A stretch of 12,363 nucleotides of DNA from positions 1 through 12,363 of the forward strand of contig CAZUMH010000098.1 of assembly GCA_964621645.1 (NCBI GenBank), in the 5' to 3' direction. A program made the translations under genes and the position numbers. The notes beneath the pieces were generated by a model that saw only the letters and a program-made list of their open reading frames with translations, did not search any database and was not told the origin of the DNA. This document shows positions 7,289-12,363 of the stretch, one piece after another; position 1 is the stretch's first letter; the number at the start of each line of letters is the position of its first letter. This stretch comes from CAZUMH01 sp964621645 (lineage in GTDB: Bacteria; Zhuqueibacterota; QNDG01; JAGLOF01).

Positions 7289-7771
7289 TTACAATTTTCG
7301 TGTCTCGCATTGGTCAACGCATTCATGCAAAAGTTCTTCAACACGCTTGCCTGTGCCGGGAACGACTCGATCCGCAGCCAATTCGGCCAGCGGCGCCAGC
7401 ACGAATCTGCGCTGACTCAGCCGGGGATGCGGCACCAGGAGGTTATTCGTTCTGATGATATCCGGCCCCCAAAGAACAATATCGATATCAATCTCCCGTT
7501 CTCTCCAGCGCGGCCTTTTCACCCTGCCCAGACGATTCTCAACGGCCTGGCATTCTGTTAAAAAAGCGGTAGGATCCATCTCCGTTTGCAGCTCTGTCAC
7601 CTGGTTGAGGAAAAGTGGCTGTTCCCGCTTCCCCCACGGTTCGGTTTTCCATAATGATGACACTCTGGTTACTCGGGTGGTATCGATTCGATCGATGTAC
7701 CGAACCGCCGTTTCCAGGTAACTCCGCCGGTCTCCCAGATTGGATCCCAATGACAGAAAGACCGGAAACAC
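7289..7771 (-). CDS. folK: 2-amino-4-hydroxy-6-hydroxymethyldihydropteridine pyrophosphokinase (HPPK)
   Basis: FolK transfers pyrophosphate from ATP to 6-hydroxymethyl-7,8-dihydropterin in folate synthesis. The 160-residue length is typical. Visible motifs are FLSLGSNLGDR (5-15), TEPWG and FLNQV (43-47, 54-58), the signature RWREREIDIDIVLWG (88-102), in which Asp95 and Asp97 bind Mg2+, and VPHPRLSQRRFVLAPLAEL (113-131). The start is GTG at 7771 with GGGAGG 5 nt upstream. It is the first gene of the long minus-strand operon and lies about 40 nt downstream of the predicted transcription start. No other folate gene (folB, folP) is present in the window. Confidence 0.96.
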   Translation of the reverse strand: MFPVFLSLGSNLGDRRSYLETAVRYIDRIDTTRVTRVSSLWKTEPWGKREQPLFLNQVTELQTEMDPTAFLTECQAVENRLGRVKRPRWREREIDIDIVLWGPDIIRTNNLLVPHPRLSQRRFVLAPLAELAADRVVPGTGKRVEELLHECVDQCETRKL

Positions 7772-7776
7772 AGTGA

Positions 7777-7782
7777 CCTCCC
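7777..7782 (-). promoter_or_regulatory. Ribosome binding site of folK
   Basis: GGGAGG on the minus strand lies 5 nt before the GTG at 7771. It decides the GTG start of folK, which has no ATG near its N-terminus. Confidence 0.65.
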
Positions 7783-7818
7783 GAATCCCCCCTAAGTGAT
7801 AAAATATTTTAACTGATA

Positions 7819-7847
7819 AATATATCCATAAATGGGGAGATTGTCAA
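7819..7847 (-). promoter_or_regulatory. Sigma-70-type promoter of the folK-purF operon
   Basis: On the minus strand, TTGACA (7842-7847) is separated by 17 nt from TATATT (7819-7824). This is a near-consensus housekeeping promoter. Transcription would start near 7812 and give a leader of about 40 nt before folK. The surrounding DNA (7798-7840) is AT-rich. It is the only clear promoter found for the eleven-gene array. Confidence 0.7.
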
Positions 7848-7912
7848 CCTGAAAAACCTCGCCCTCAGCAGCCGTGTGAGTTTAATCGCAGGCAGTCTAT
7901 GTTGGAAAAAAC

Positions 7913-7941
7913 TTGACCGTTCTCTCGCCTTTTCGTATCTT
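7913..7941 (+). promoter_or_regulatory. Sigma-70-type promoter of the Fe-S assembly genes
   Basis: TTGACC (7913-7918) is followed after 17 nt by TATCTT (7936-7941) on the plus strand. Transcription would start near 7948, leaving a leader of about 155 nt before the NifU-like gene at 8106. That is long for a housekeeping gene and leaves room for regulation. The alternative TATAAT at 8008-8013 has no recognisable -35 partner. Confidence 0.55.
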
Positions 7942-8105
7942 TGTTCTCGAAAAAGCAGCCTCTCGGTGCAGGGCTGCATTATATGAAGTGGAGCCGTATT
8001 GCTTCAGTATAATAAAATGGATGCGGTGCCGGTATATGATTCCGGGACAGTCCGGCAGGTGCGTCAGGAAATACTGCAGGAAAAATTAAATGGAAAGGCG
8101 CAAGG

Positions 8106-8528
8106 ATGGACAAGGATCTTCAGAAGGTCATGGAAAATATAAACAGATTTTTCCTGGGACCTGAAGGTGAAAAATACAGCGATAAAGTGCTCGAACTTGC
8201 TTATGAGCCCTTGAATGTGGGCGAAATGGATACCCCTGACGGATTGGGTTTCCTCAAGGGAGAGTGCGGTGACAGCATGTGGATATACCTTAAACTGGAT
8301 GGCGAGCGCATCAACAAGGCCACCTTCTTATCCGACGGCTGCGGGCCTACTCTGGCCTGCGGCAGCAGCATCACAGAGCTGGTGCGGAACCGTTCACTCC
8401 GGGAAGCAGAGGCCCTTACTGCCGGAGATATAATCACGTATTTGGAGGATCTGCCTCCTTCCCACCATCACTGCGCCGTACTCGCCATCAATACGCTGCA
8501 AAAAGCCCTGAAAGATATTAAAAAATAA
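8106..8528 (+). CDS. NifU/IscU-like iron-sulfur cluster assembly scaffold
   Basis: The 140-residue protein resembles the IscU/NifU N-terminal scaffold on which Fe-S clusters are built before transfer. The ligand positions are conserved: Cys54 and Asp56 in GECGD, Cys79 in SDGCGPTLACGSS, and Cys123 in HHHCAVLA, matching the three cysteines and one aspartate of IscU. An additional cysteine, Cys85, sits six residues after Cys79. The motif around it differs from the SSSxA of classical IscU and is the variant common in anaerobes whose scaffold is paired with an Mrp ATPase. No desulfurase or IscR gene is nearby. The start ATG is preceded by GGAAAGG 7 nt upstream. The Mrp gene follows after 27 nt, so the two are probably cotranscribed. 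Confidence 0.88.
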   Translation: MDKDLQKVMENINRFFLGPEGEKYSDKVLELAYEPLNVGEMDTPDGLGFLKGECGDSMWIYLKLDGERINKATFLSDGCGPTLACGSSITELVRNRSLREAEALTAGDIITYLEDLPPSHHHCAVLAINTLQKALKDIKK

Positions 8529-8555
8529 TATAAACAAAAAAAAGGAAACTCAGAG

Positions 8556-9383
8556 ATGGATAACAAACAAACTCCCTTCGATCAGAAGGAGGAACAAAAC
8601 AAACGGATCAAGGAAAATCTGGAGAAGATTAACTACCGGATCGTGGTGTTCAGCGGTAAAGGCGGTGTCGGCAAAACGACGGTCGCGGTAAATCTGGCCT
8701 ACAGTCTGGTTGGCGCCGGCAAGTCCACCGGCCTTCTGGACGCGGACATCACCGGTCCCAATGTCCCCCAAATGGTGGGGTTGAAAGGCATGCCCCGCAC
8801 CGATCCGGAAAACCGCACCATAATGCCCATGATCAGCGAAGGCCTGCAGATCATTTCCATGGCCCCGATGATGCCTGACAATATGCCGGTTATCTGGCGC
8901 GGCCCTATCCGTTCCGGCGCCATCACCCAGTTTCTCTCTGACGTTGTCTGGGGAGAACTGGACTTCCTTCTGGCTGATCTGCCGCCGGGCACCGGCGACG
9001 AGGTCCTGACCACGGCTCAGCGCATGCTGCCCCAGATGGCCATCGTGGTCACCACCCCCCAGGAAGTCTCGCTGGTGGACTGCCGCCGGGCGGTAAATAT
9101 GGCCCGCAAACTCAACATCCCCCGCATCGGGGTGGTGGAGAACATGGGAGGATTCATCTGTCCCAAATGCGGTGAAGAAGTGGACTTTTTCGGCAAGGGC
9201 GGCGGAGAGAAAATGGCCGAACAAATGGGCGTCGTCTTTTTAGGACGCATCCCTATGGAAATCTCGGCCCGGGAAACCGCCGATGCCGGCAAACCGCTGG
9301 TGCTTGCGGAAAAAGAGAGCGCCGCGGCGCGCGCCTTCGGTCTTATCGCTGAGAATGTGATCAAGCTGGCAGCATTAAAATAA
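8556..9383 (+). CDS. mrp: Mrp/NBP35 family ATP-binding iron-sulfur carrier
   Basis: The 275-residue P-loop ATPase belongs to the Mrp/ApbC/NBP35 group (ParA/MinD superfamily), which carries and delivers [4Fe-4S] clusters to target proteins. It has the deviant Walker A GKGGVGKTT (34-42), LDADITGPNVP (61-71), LLADLPPGTGDE (138-149) and the CPKC pair (Cys202, Cys205), which holds the bridging cluster in the dimer, followed by FFGKGGGEKMA (211-221). It lacks the N-terminal DUF59/MIP18 domain present in many Mrp proteins. The 20-odd residues before the ATPase are charged and contain no cysteine motif of the NBP35 type. AGGA lies 9 nt before the ATG. Its partner is probably the adjacent scaffold. 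Confidence 0.95.
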   Translation: MDNKQTPFDQKEEQNKRIKENLEKINYRIVVFSGKGGVGKTTVAVNLAYSLVGAGKSTGLLDADITGPNVPQMVGLKGMPRTDPENRTIMPMISEGLQIISMAPMMPDNMPVIWRGPIRSGAITQFLSDVVWGELDFLLADLPPGTGDEVLTTAQRMLPQMAIVVTTPQEVSLVDCRRAVNMARKLNIPRIGVVENMGGFICPKCGEEVDFFGKGGGEKMAEQMGVVFLGRIPMEISARETADAGKPLVLAEKESAAARAFGLIAENVIKLAALK

Positions 9384-9405
9384 TCCGAAAAGGTGGGATG
9401 GAACC

Positions 9406-9954
9406 GTGCTCATTCCCTTGGGCGACTTCTGTATCAGGAATTACCGGACCGAAGACGCGGCCTCTCTGGCCCGCTACGCCGACCATCCGGAGGTGGCCGC
9501 CAATTTACGGGATGTTTTTCCTCACCCATACACTCTCGCGGACGCGAGGGAGTGGATCGAGTCGGCACTGATTACCGATCCTCCGTTGGACTCTGCAATT
9601 GCTTCGGCTTCGGAGTGCATCGGAGGGATTGGAATGATCCCACAGGAGGATATCAACCGGCTCGGCGCCGAAATCGGGTACTGGCTCGGCCGGCCCTTTT
9701 GGGGCAAAGGGATCGCCACAAAGGCGGTGCGGGCCTTCACTGCCTGGATCTTTGAAAACTTCTCATTCGTCCGCCTCTACGCCAACACCTTTTCCTCAAA
9801 TCTCGCTTCGGCATGGGTGCTGGAAAAAGCAGGTTTCCGGCTGGAAGGAAGACTAAGAAATAATGTAATCAAAAACGGCGTCGTGATGGATCAGTTGGTA
9901 TACGGACTCCTGAAGGAAGATATATGGAAGGATTTATCTCTCACTATTGATTAA
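9406..9954 (+). CDS. GNAT acetyltransferase, RimJ/RimL-like
   Basis: The 182-residue protein belongs to the GNAT family, which transfers an acetyl group from acetyl-CoA to an amine. The order of elements fits RimJ/RimL/SpeG-type enzymes: an N-terminal IRNYRTEDAASLARYADHPE segment (10-29), the acetyl-CoA-binding motif IGYWLGRPFWGKGIATKAV (90-108), then FVRLYANTFSSNLASAWVLE (121-140), KAGFRLEGRLR (141-151) and MDQLVYGLLKED (161-172). Its substrate cannot be told: it could be a ribosomal protein N-terminus, a small molecule or an antibiotic. The start is GTG at 9406 with AGGTGGGATGG upstream. A nearby ATG (9398) is out of frame. It lies 22 nt after mrp and is likely the last gene of that transcript, since a hairpin follows. 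Confidence 0.9.
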   Translation: MLIPLGDFCIRNYRTEDAASLARYADHPEVAANLRDVFPHPYTLADAREWIESALITDPPLDSAIASASECIGGIGMIPQEDINRLGAEIGYWLGRPFWGKGIATKAVRAFTAWIFENFSFVRLYANTFSSNLASAWVLEKAGFRLEGRLRNNVIKNGVVMDQLVYGLLKEDIWKDLSLTID

Positions 9955-9961
9955 CAGCAGG

Positions 9962-10015
9962 ATACAATAAGCAGGGAGGCCCGTCGCTGCTACTTTACGG
10001 CGGGCCTCCTTGTAT
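9962..10015. terminator. Bidirectional hairpin terminator between convergent genes
   Basis: GGAGGCCCGTCG (9975-9986) pairs with CGGCGGGCCTCC (9998-10009) in a 12 bp stem with one G-T wobble and an 11 nt loop. The flanks ATACAA (9962-9967) and TTGTAT (10010-10015) are also inverted repeats. It lies between the converging GNAT and PpiC genes (ends at 9954 and 10034), so it can serve both. The T-tract after the plus-strand stem (TTGTATTAATA) is imperfect. Confidence 0.75.
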
Positions 10016-10033
10016 TAATAGGATGGCAAGAAC

Positions 10034-11059
10034 TTACCAGCCCACAAATTTGAAATCAGCCTTTTTCTTCACCTCTTCGATGAAATCAGGAATTACCTTT
10101 TGCCCCTTCTGACTGGATAGCTTTTGCTCCAGCTCCGGGCGGGACTCCTCGAATGTTTTCGTATTGGGCCCCCGGCTGACGATCTGCAGGATATGGTAGC
10201 CATAGGTCGTCTCAACAATATCGCTGATATTTCCCACTGGCACCGTGAAGGCCGCGTCCTCGAAAGGCTTGACCATCGTTCCTCTGCCGAAATTTTCGTA
10301 GAGGCCGCCATTGTCTTTGGAACCGGGATCTTCACTGTACTCCTTGGCCAGCTCGGCAAAATCTTCACCGGCTTTGGCCTTAGCCAGGATGCCTTCCATC
10401 TTTTTATGAATTGTTTCCTTTTCCGCGGGGGACTTGCCCTGGGTCAAGAGGAGGATATGGCGCACTGAAGCCAATGTATCCTTGAGTGATTCCTCATACG
10501 CGGCTTTAAGTTCAGCATCGGTGGGCGCTGTCCTTTCGGCCCGGACAGCCTCCAGGTAATCAGTGATAATCACGTTCTTTGTAATGTCACTCCGCAGATA
10601 AGTCATATCCAGACCGTTTTCGGAAAGAAGCTGAAAATACTTTTCCTTGCCGCCGAAGCGCTGATAGAGGATCGCCAGTACGCTGTCAACATCCGCTTCG
10701 CTGGCCTTGTATCCCTTCTTTTTGGCGGCATCAAGCAACAGTTTGTTGGTGGCCACCTGCTCAGCCACCTGCCGCGCCGTCATGCGCAGCTTTTCCTTCG
10801 GCATTTGTATTATCTGATCAGTTTGATTTCCCATGGCCGAGGCAATATACTGCAACATCTCTCCGGCTGAAACATCGAATTTCTTTGTGCTCACCAGCAC
10901 CGTGTTGGAATCGGGATCCAGGGCCGGAAGATTCTTGGCCAGCTCCTTGCCCAGCGTATATGCCGGTGTGTCGGGTGCTGCTTTAACCAGAGGAGCTTTG
11001 CGGCTGCAAGCGGAAAACAGCAGGATCACGACAAAAAGTATCAAACAATATTTCTTCAT
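10034..11059 (-). CDS. PpiC-type peptidyl-prolyl isomerase lipoprotein (SurA/PrsA-like)
   Basis: The 341-residue protein is a likely periplasmic folding chaperone with parvulin-type prolyl isomerase activity, tethered by lipid. The signal sequence MKKYCLILFVVILLFSAC ends in a lipobox (LFSAC, Cys18). Ser at +2 does not signal inner-membrane retention, so outer-membrane sorting is possible. A helical SurA-N-like region spans about 60-190. The rotamase domain (about 197-295) shows VRHILL (199-204), GEDFAELAKEYSEDPGSKDN (231-250), GGLYENFGRGTMVKPFEDAA (251-270) and YGYHILQI (286-293). A lysine-rich tail follows. I chose ATG 11059 over ATG 11065 because AGGAG lies 6 nt before 11059 but directly abuts 11065. 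Monocistronic, with no clear promoter identified. Confidence 0.93.
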   Translation of the reverse strand: MKKYCLILFVVILLFSACSRKAPLVKAAPDTPAYTLGKELAKNLPALDPDSNTVLVSTKKFDVSAGEMLQYIASAMGNQTDQIIQMPKEKLRMTARQVAEQVATNKLLLDAAKKKGYKASEADVDSVLAILYQRFGGKEKYFQLLSENGLDMTYLRSDITKNVIITDYLEAVRAERTAPTDAELKAAYEESLKDTLASVRHILLLTQGKSPAEKETIHKKMEGILAKAKAGEDFAELAKEYSEDPGSKDNGGLYENFGRGTMVKPFEDAAFTVPVGNISDIVETTYGYHILQIVSRGPNTKTFEESRPELEQKLSSQKGQKVIPDFIEEVKKKADFKFVGW

Positions 11060-11065
11060 TCCCAT

Positions 11066-11070
11066 CTCCT
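11066..11070 (-). promoter_or_regulatory. Ribosome binding site of the PpiC lipoprotein gene
   Basis: AGGAG on the minus strand lies 6 nt before the ATG at 11059 and 0 nt before the ATG at 11065. Only the former spacing is workable, which decides the start. Confidence 0.7.
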
Positions 11071-11195
11071 TAAAGTACCGTACCTATTGATATTGACAAG
11101 GTACACAAAAAAGATCGAAACTCATAGAAAATAATTTTCCGCCGGATACTGACGTATCGATCCATTTCATATCAGGCCCCGTTTTCATTTTGTAG

Positions 11196-11224
11196 TTGAC
11201 AGAATAGCGGGGCGGGGTTATCTT
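11196..11224 (+). promoter_or_regulatory. Sigma-70-type promoter of the nucleotide kinase gene
   Basis: TTGACA (11196-11201) and TATCTT (11219-11224) are separated by 17 nt, with a very G-rich spacer. Transcription would begin near 11231, giving a leader of about 30 nt with GAGGA 5-6 nt before the ATG at 11260. Confidence 0.7.
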
Positions 11225-11259
11225 AGCATCCACCCACAGCGATTAATCTGAGGAACGCT

Positions 11260-11895
11260 ATGTCGACTTTATCTCTCCATACTGAGCTTCCGAGAGGGCT
11301 TTTGCTTCTGGGACCCACCGGCTCAGGGAAGACCCCGCTGGGACAGCTGCTGGAAGCCGAAGGATTAAAAGACCGCCCCTGCCATCATTTTGATTTCGGT
11401 GAACAGCTCCGCCGCACAGACGAAATCGCCGCCTTCCCCCTGCTTTCGGACCAAGACCGGAAAATCATTGGAACAGTGCTGAAAAAGGGCGCCCTCCTGG
11501 AGGACGATCAATTCGATATAGCCGGGAAGATCCTGCTGTCTTTTCTTCGGGAAAGGAATATCGGCCCGCAGGATTTTATCGTGATGAATGGTCTGCCGCG
11601 GCATTTGGGCCAGGCCGAGCGGGTGGATAGGTTGGTTGTAATCAGTCTGGTGGTTCTTCTGGAGTGCCCGACGGAAATTGTACACCGGCGCATCAGAACA
11701 AACACCGGCGGTGACCGTCAGGGGCGGCCGGACGATTCCCCGGCAGAAATAGAAAACAAACTCCGTCTTTATCGGGAACGAACCCGCCCTCTGGTGGATT
11801 TCTACAAAAGGAAAGCCGTCCCCGTTATCGAAGTCTCCATTGGAGCAGGGAGCACTCCTGCCGAAATAAGGCAGATACTGATCTCCCGTTTATGA
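11260..11895 (+). CDS. Adenylate-kinase-like nucleoside monophosphate kinase
   Basis: The 211-residue P-loop protein has the order of motifs of adenylate kinase, which moves phosphate between ATP and a nucleoside monophosphate. The P-loop is GPTGSGKT (18-25), HFDFGEQLRR (43-52) stands where AMP-binding TGDLLR is found, NGLPRHLGQAERV (110-122) where DGFPRTxxQA is found, and GRPDDSPAEIENKLRLYRER (155-174) with TRPLVDFY (175-182) matches the RxDD...RL..Y...T.PL..YY signature. The LID (about 144-157) is short and has no zinc cysteines. Several key residues differ from true Adk: Asp to Asn at 110, Phe to Leu at 112, and Pro at 26 after the P-loop. It is therefore probably a divergent paralogue, perhaps with another substrate, rather than the housekeeping adk. 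It appears monocistronic, with its own promoter. Confidence 0.8.
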   Translation: MSTLSLHTELPRGLLLLGPTGSGKTPLGQLLEAEGLKDRPCHHFDFGEQLRRTDEIAAFPLLSDQDRKIIGTVLKKGALLEDDQFDIAGKILLSFLRERNIGPQDFIVMNGLPRHLGQAERVDRLVVISLVVLLECPTEIVHRRIRTNTGGDRQGRPDDSPAEIENKLRLYRERTRPLVDFYKRKAVPVIEVSIGAGSTPAEIRQILISRL

Positions 11896-11982
11896 TGCGT
11901 ATTCCGGCCTATACCTGGGAAAAAATGACAGTACGGGATTCTGAGAAAATTAATCGAACGGGGCATAAGAAGAGCAATTAAA

Positions 11983-12023
11983 AAACCCTGCGGTATAACG
12001 GATATATCAATACCGCAGGGTTT
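11983..12023 (-). terminator. Rho-independent terminator after the outer-membrane protein gene
   Basis: A perfect 14 bp inverted repeat, AAACCCTGCGGTAT (11983-11996) and ATACCGCAGGGTTT (12010-12023), has a 13 nt loop. Read on the minus strand the stem is followed by TTTTTTAATT, a strong T-tract, so it terminates the gene ending at 12048. On the plus strand the tail is only TTTCAGTT, so it would be a weaker terminator for the kinase gene ending at 11895. Confidence 0.85.
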
Positions 12024-12047
12024 CAGTTCCAATAACCGGGAATTGTC

Positions 12048-12363
12048 TTAGAACCACCAGCGGATAAAGAAAAGTCCCTTGGTTTTTAAAAAGGACACAT
12101 CTTCGTCATCGGTGGAATTTCCGCCTTCCCAATTTCCTAAGGTGCCGATATTAAACTGAACCTCACCGCCGAAGCTCACATGCTTGCAGGCGTAGGCTTC
12201 CGCCCCGATAACAGGGCTGATAACCAGATCTTTTTTATCGCTGTCGCTGGAAGTCCCGTTGCTGTAGGACTGTTTCCACATGAAATACTGCAATCTGCCG
12301 CCCGCGTATATGTCACAGTTTCCATACCATTTAGTGTATAATATTCCAGCTCCGATGCACATG
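12048..12363 (-). CDS. Probable outer-membrane beta-barrel protein, C-terminal part (runs off the right edge)
   Basis: The frame is open to the window edge. A Met codon lies at 12360-12362, but a barrel starting there would lack a signal peptide, so it is probably internal. The visible 104 residues show alternating hydrophobic/polar stretches typical of membrane beta-strands, for example DIYAGGRLQYFMW (17-29), DLVISPVIGAEAYACKHVSF (45-64), GGEVQFNIG (65-73) and a last strand FLKTKGLFFIRWWF ending in Phe, the usual outer-membrane insertion signal. Between strands are polar loops rich in Ser, Asn and Asp. It contains three cysteines (residues 2, 16 and 59), uncommon for porins. The specific family is not recognisable. 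It is followed by a strong terminator. Confidence 0.65.
   Translation of the reverse strand, partial: MCIGAGILYTKWYGNCDIYAGGRLQYFMWKQSYSNGTSSDSDKKDLVISPVIGAEAYACKHVSFGGEVQFNIGTLGNWEGGNSTDDEDVSFLKTKGLFFIRWWF

Larger units (their letters stand above)
7772..8105. other. Divergent intergenic region between the folK operon and the Fe-S assembly genes
   Basis: These 334 nt hold two divergent promoters (7819-7847 minus, 7913-7941 plus) whose -35 boxes are 65 nt apart. The right half is the leader of the NifU-like gene, with a small hairpin (GCAGCC 7955-7960, GGCTGC 7972-7977). There is also an isolated TATAAT at 8008-8013 without a matching -35 box. I found no convincing gene, tRNA or known riboswitch in it. 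Confidence 0.55.
11066..11259. other. Divergent intergenic region between the PpiC lipoprotein and nucleotide kinase genes
   Basis: These 194 nt hold the kinase promoter near the right end. Small inverted repeats are present: GTACC (11080-11084) with GGTAC (11100-11104), and GATAC (11145-11149) with GTATC (11154-11158) around TGAC. I could not identify a convincing minus-strand promoter for the lipoprotein gene. Confidence 0.4.

Noticed and set aside
8017..8142. A 41-codon plus-strand ORF starting at ATG 8017, overlapping the start of the NifU-like gene. With the open codons before it, it reads LLQYNKMDAVPVYD, recalling the NKxD motif of GTPases.
   Set aside because: It has no ribosome binding site, ends inside the real gene, and the likeness is four residues. 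It is most likely chance, though a decayed gene remnant cannot be excluded.
8550..9224. A 224-codon minus-strand ORF, rich in His, Gly and Asp, opposite mrp.
   Set aside because: It is the antisense shadow of the mrp gene, whose motifs are certain.
11093..11098. A perfect TTGACA on the plus strand upstream of the kinase gene.
   Set aside because: At 16-18 nt downstream there is no -10-like sequence. The better promoter is at 11196-11224.

Overview
The window looks like a piece of bacterial chromosome with housekeeping and envelope genes. I saw no phage, IS element, tRNA, rRNA, CRISPR array or recognisable defence system. Several gene types point to a Gram-negative member of the FCB assemblage (Bacteroidota, Ignavibacteria, Calditrichota, Marinimicrobia and relatives): a DUF5683 protein, a deoxynucleoside kinase next to folK, an MsbA-type exporter, a lipoprotein parvulin, and a C-terminal piece that looks like an outer-membrane beta-barrel. 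The NifU-like scaffold with an Mrp ATPase and the Fe-S type PurF are common in anaerobes. This placement is an inference from gene content and has low confidence.

Layout. (1) Positions 7771 down to 1 hold one long minus-strand array, apparently a single operon of eleven genes: folK, deoxynucleoside kinase, a 60-residue membrane protein, an MsbA-like ABC exporter, ridA, a DUF5683 protein, an HD-domain protein, a YfiM/DUF2279-like protein, a PHP-domain hydrolase, purF, and the start of a UbiA-family prenyltransferase that runs off the left edge. Neighbours overlap by 1 to 7 nt or are separated by no more than 36 nt. A near-consensus sigma-70-type promoter (TTGACA, 17 nt, TATATT) lies in front of folK. 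(2) Positions 7772-8105 are a divergent intergenic region. It also holds a plus-strand promoter (TTGACC, 17 nt, TATCTT) with a long leader. (3) Positions 8106-9954 hold a plus-strand trio: a NifU/IscU-like scaffold, an Mrp/NBP35 ATPase, and a GNAT acetyltransferase. A hairpin that probably terminates from both sides follows. (4) Positions 10034-11059 (minus) hold a PpiC-type peptidyl-prolyl isomerase lipoprotein. (5) Positions 11260-11895 (plus) hold an adenylate-kinase-like nucleotide kinase with its own strong promoter. (6) Positions 12048-12363 (minus) hold the C-terminus of a probable outer-membrane beta-barrel protein, with a strong terminator after it.

How the genes may work together. 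The operon mixes nucleotide and folate metabolism (FolK, dNK, PurF), enamine clean-up (RidA) and envelope functions (exporter, prenyltransferase, small membrane proteins). PurF carries all the ligands of the B. subtilis-type [4Fe-4S] cluster, and an Fe-S assembly pair is transcribed divergently from the same intergenic region. RidA and PurF share the operon, and they are linked biochemically in enterobacteria through phosphoribosylamine. The least ordinary items are the adenylate-kinase-like protein with altered motifs, the 60-residue membrane protein, and three promoters that share the same architecture. I did not find a clear new system.
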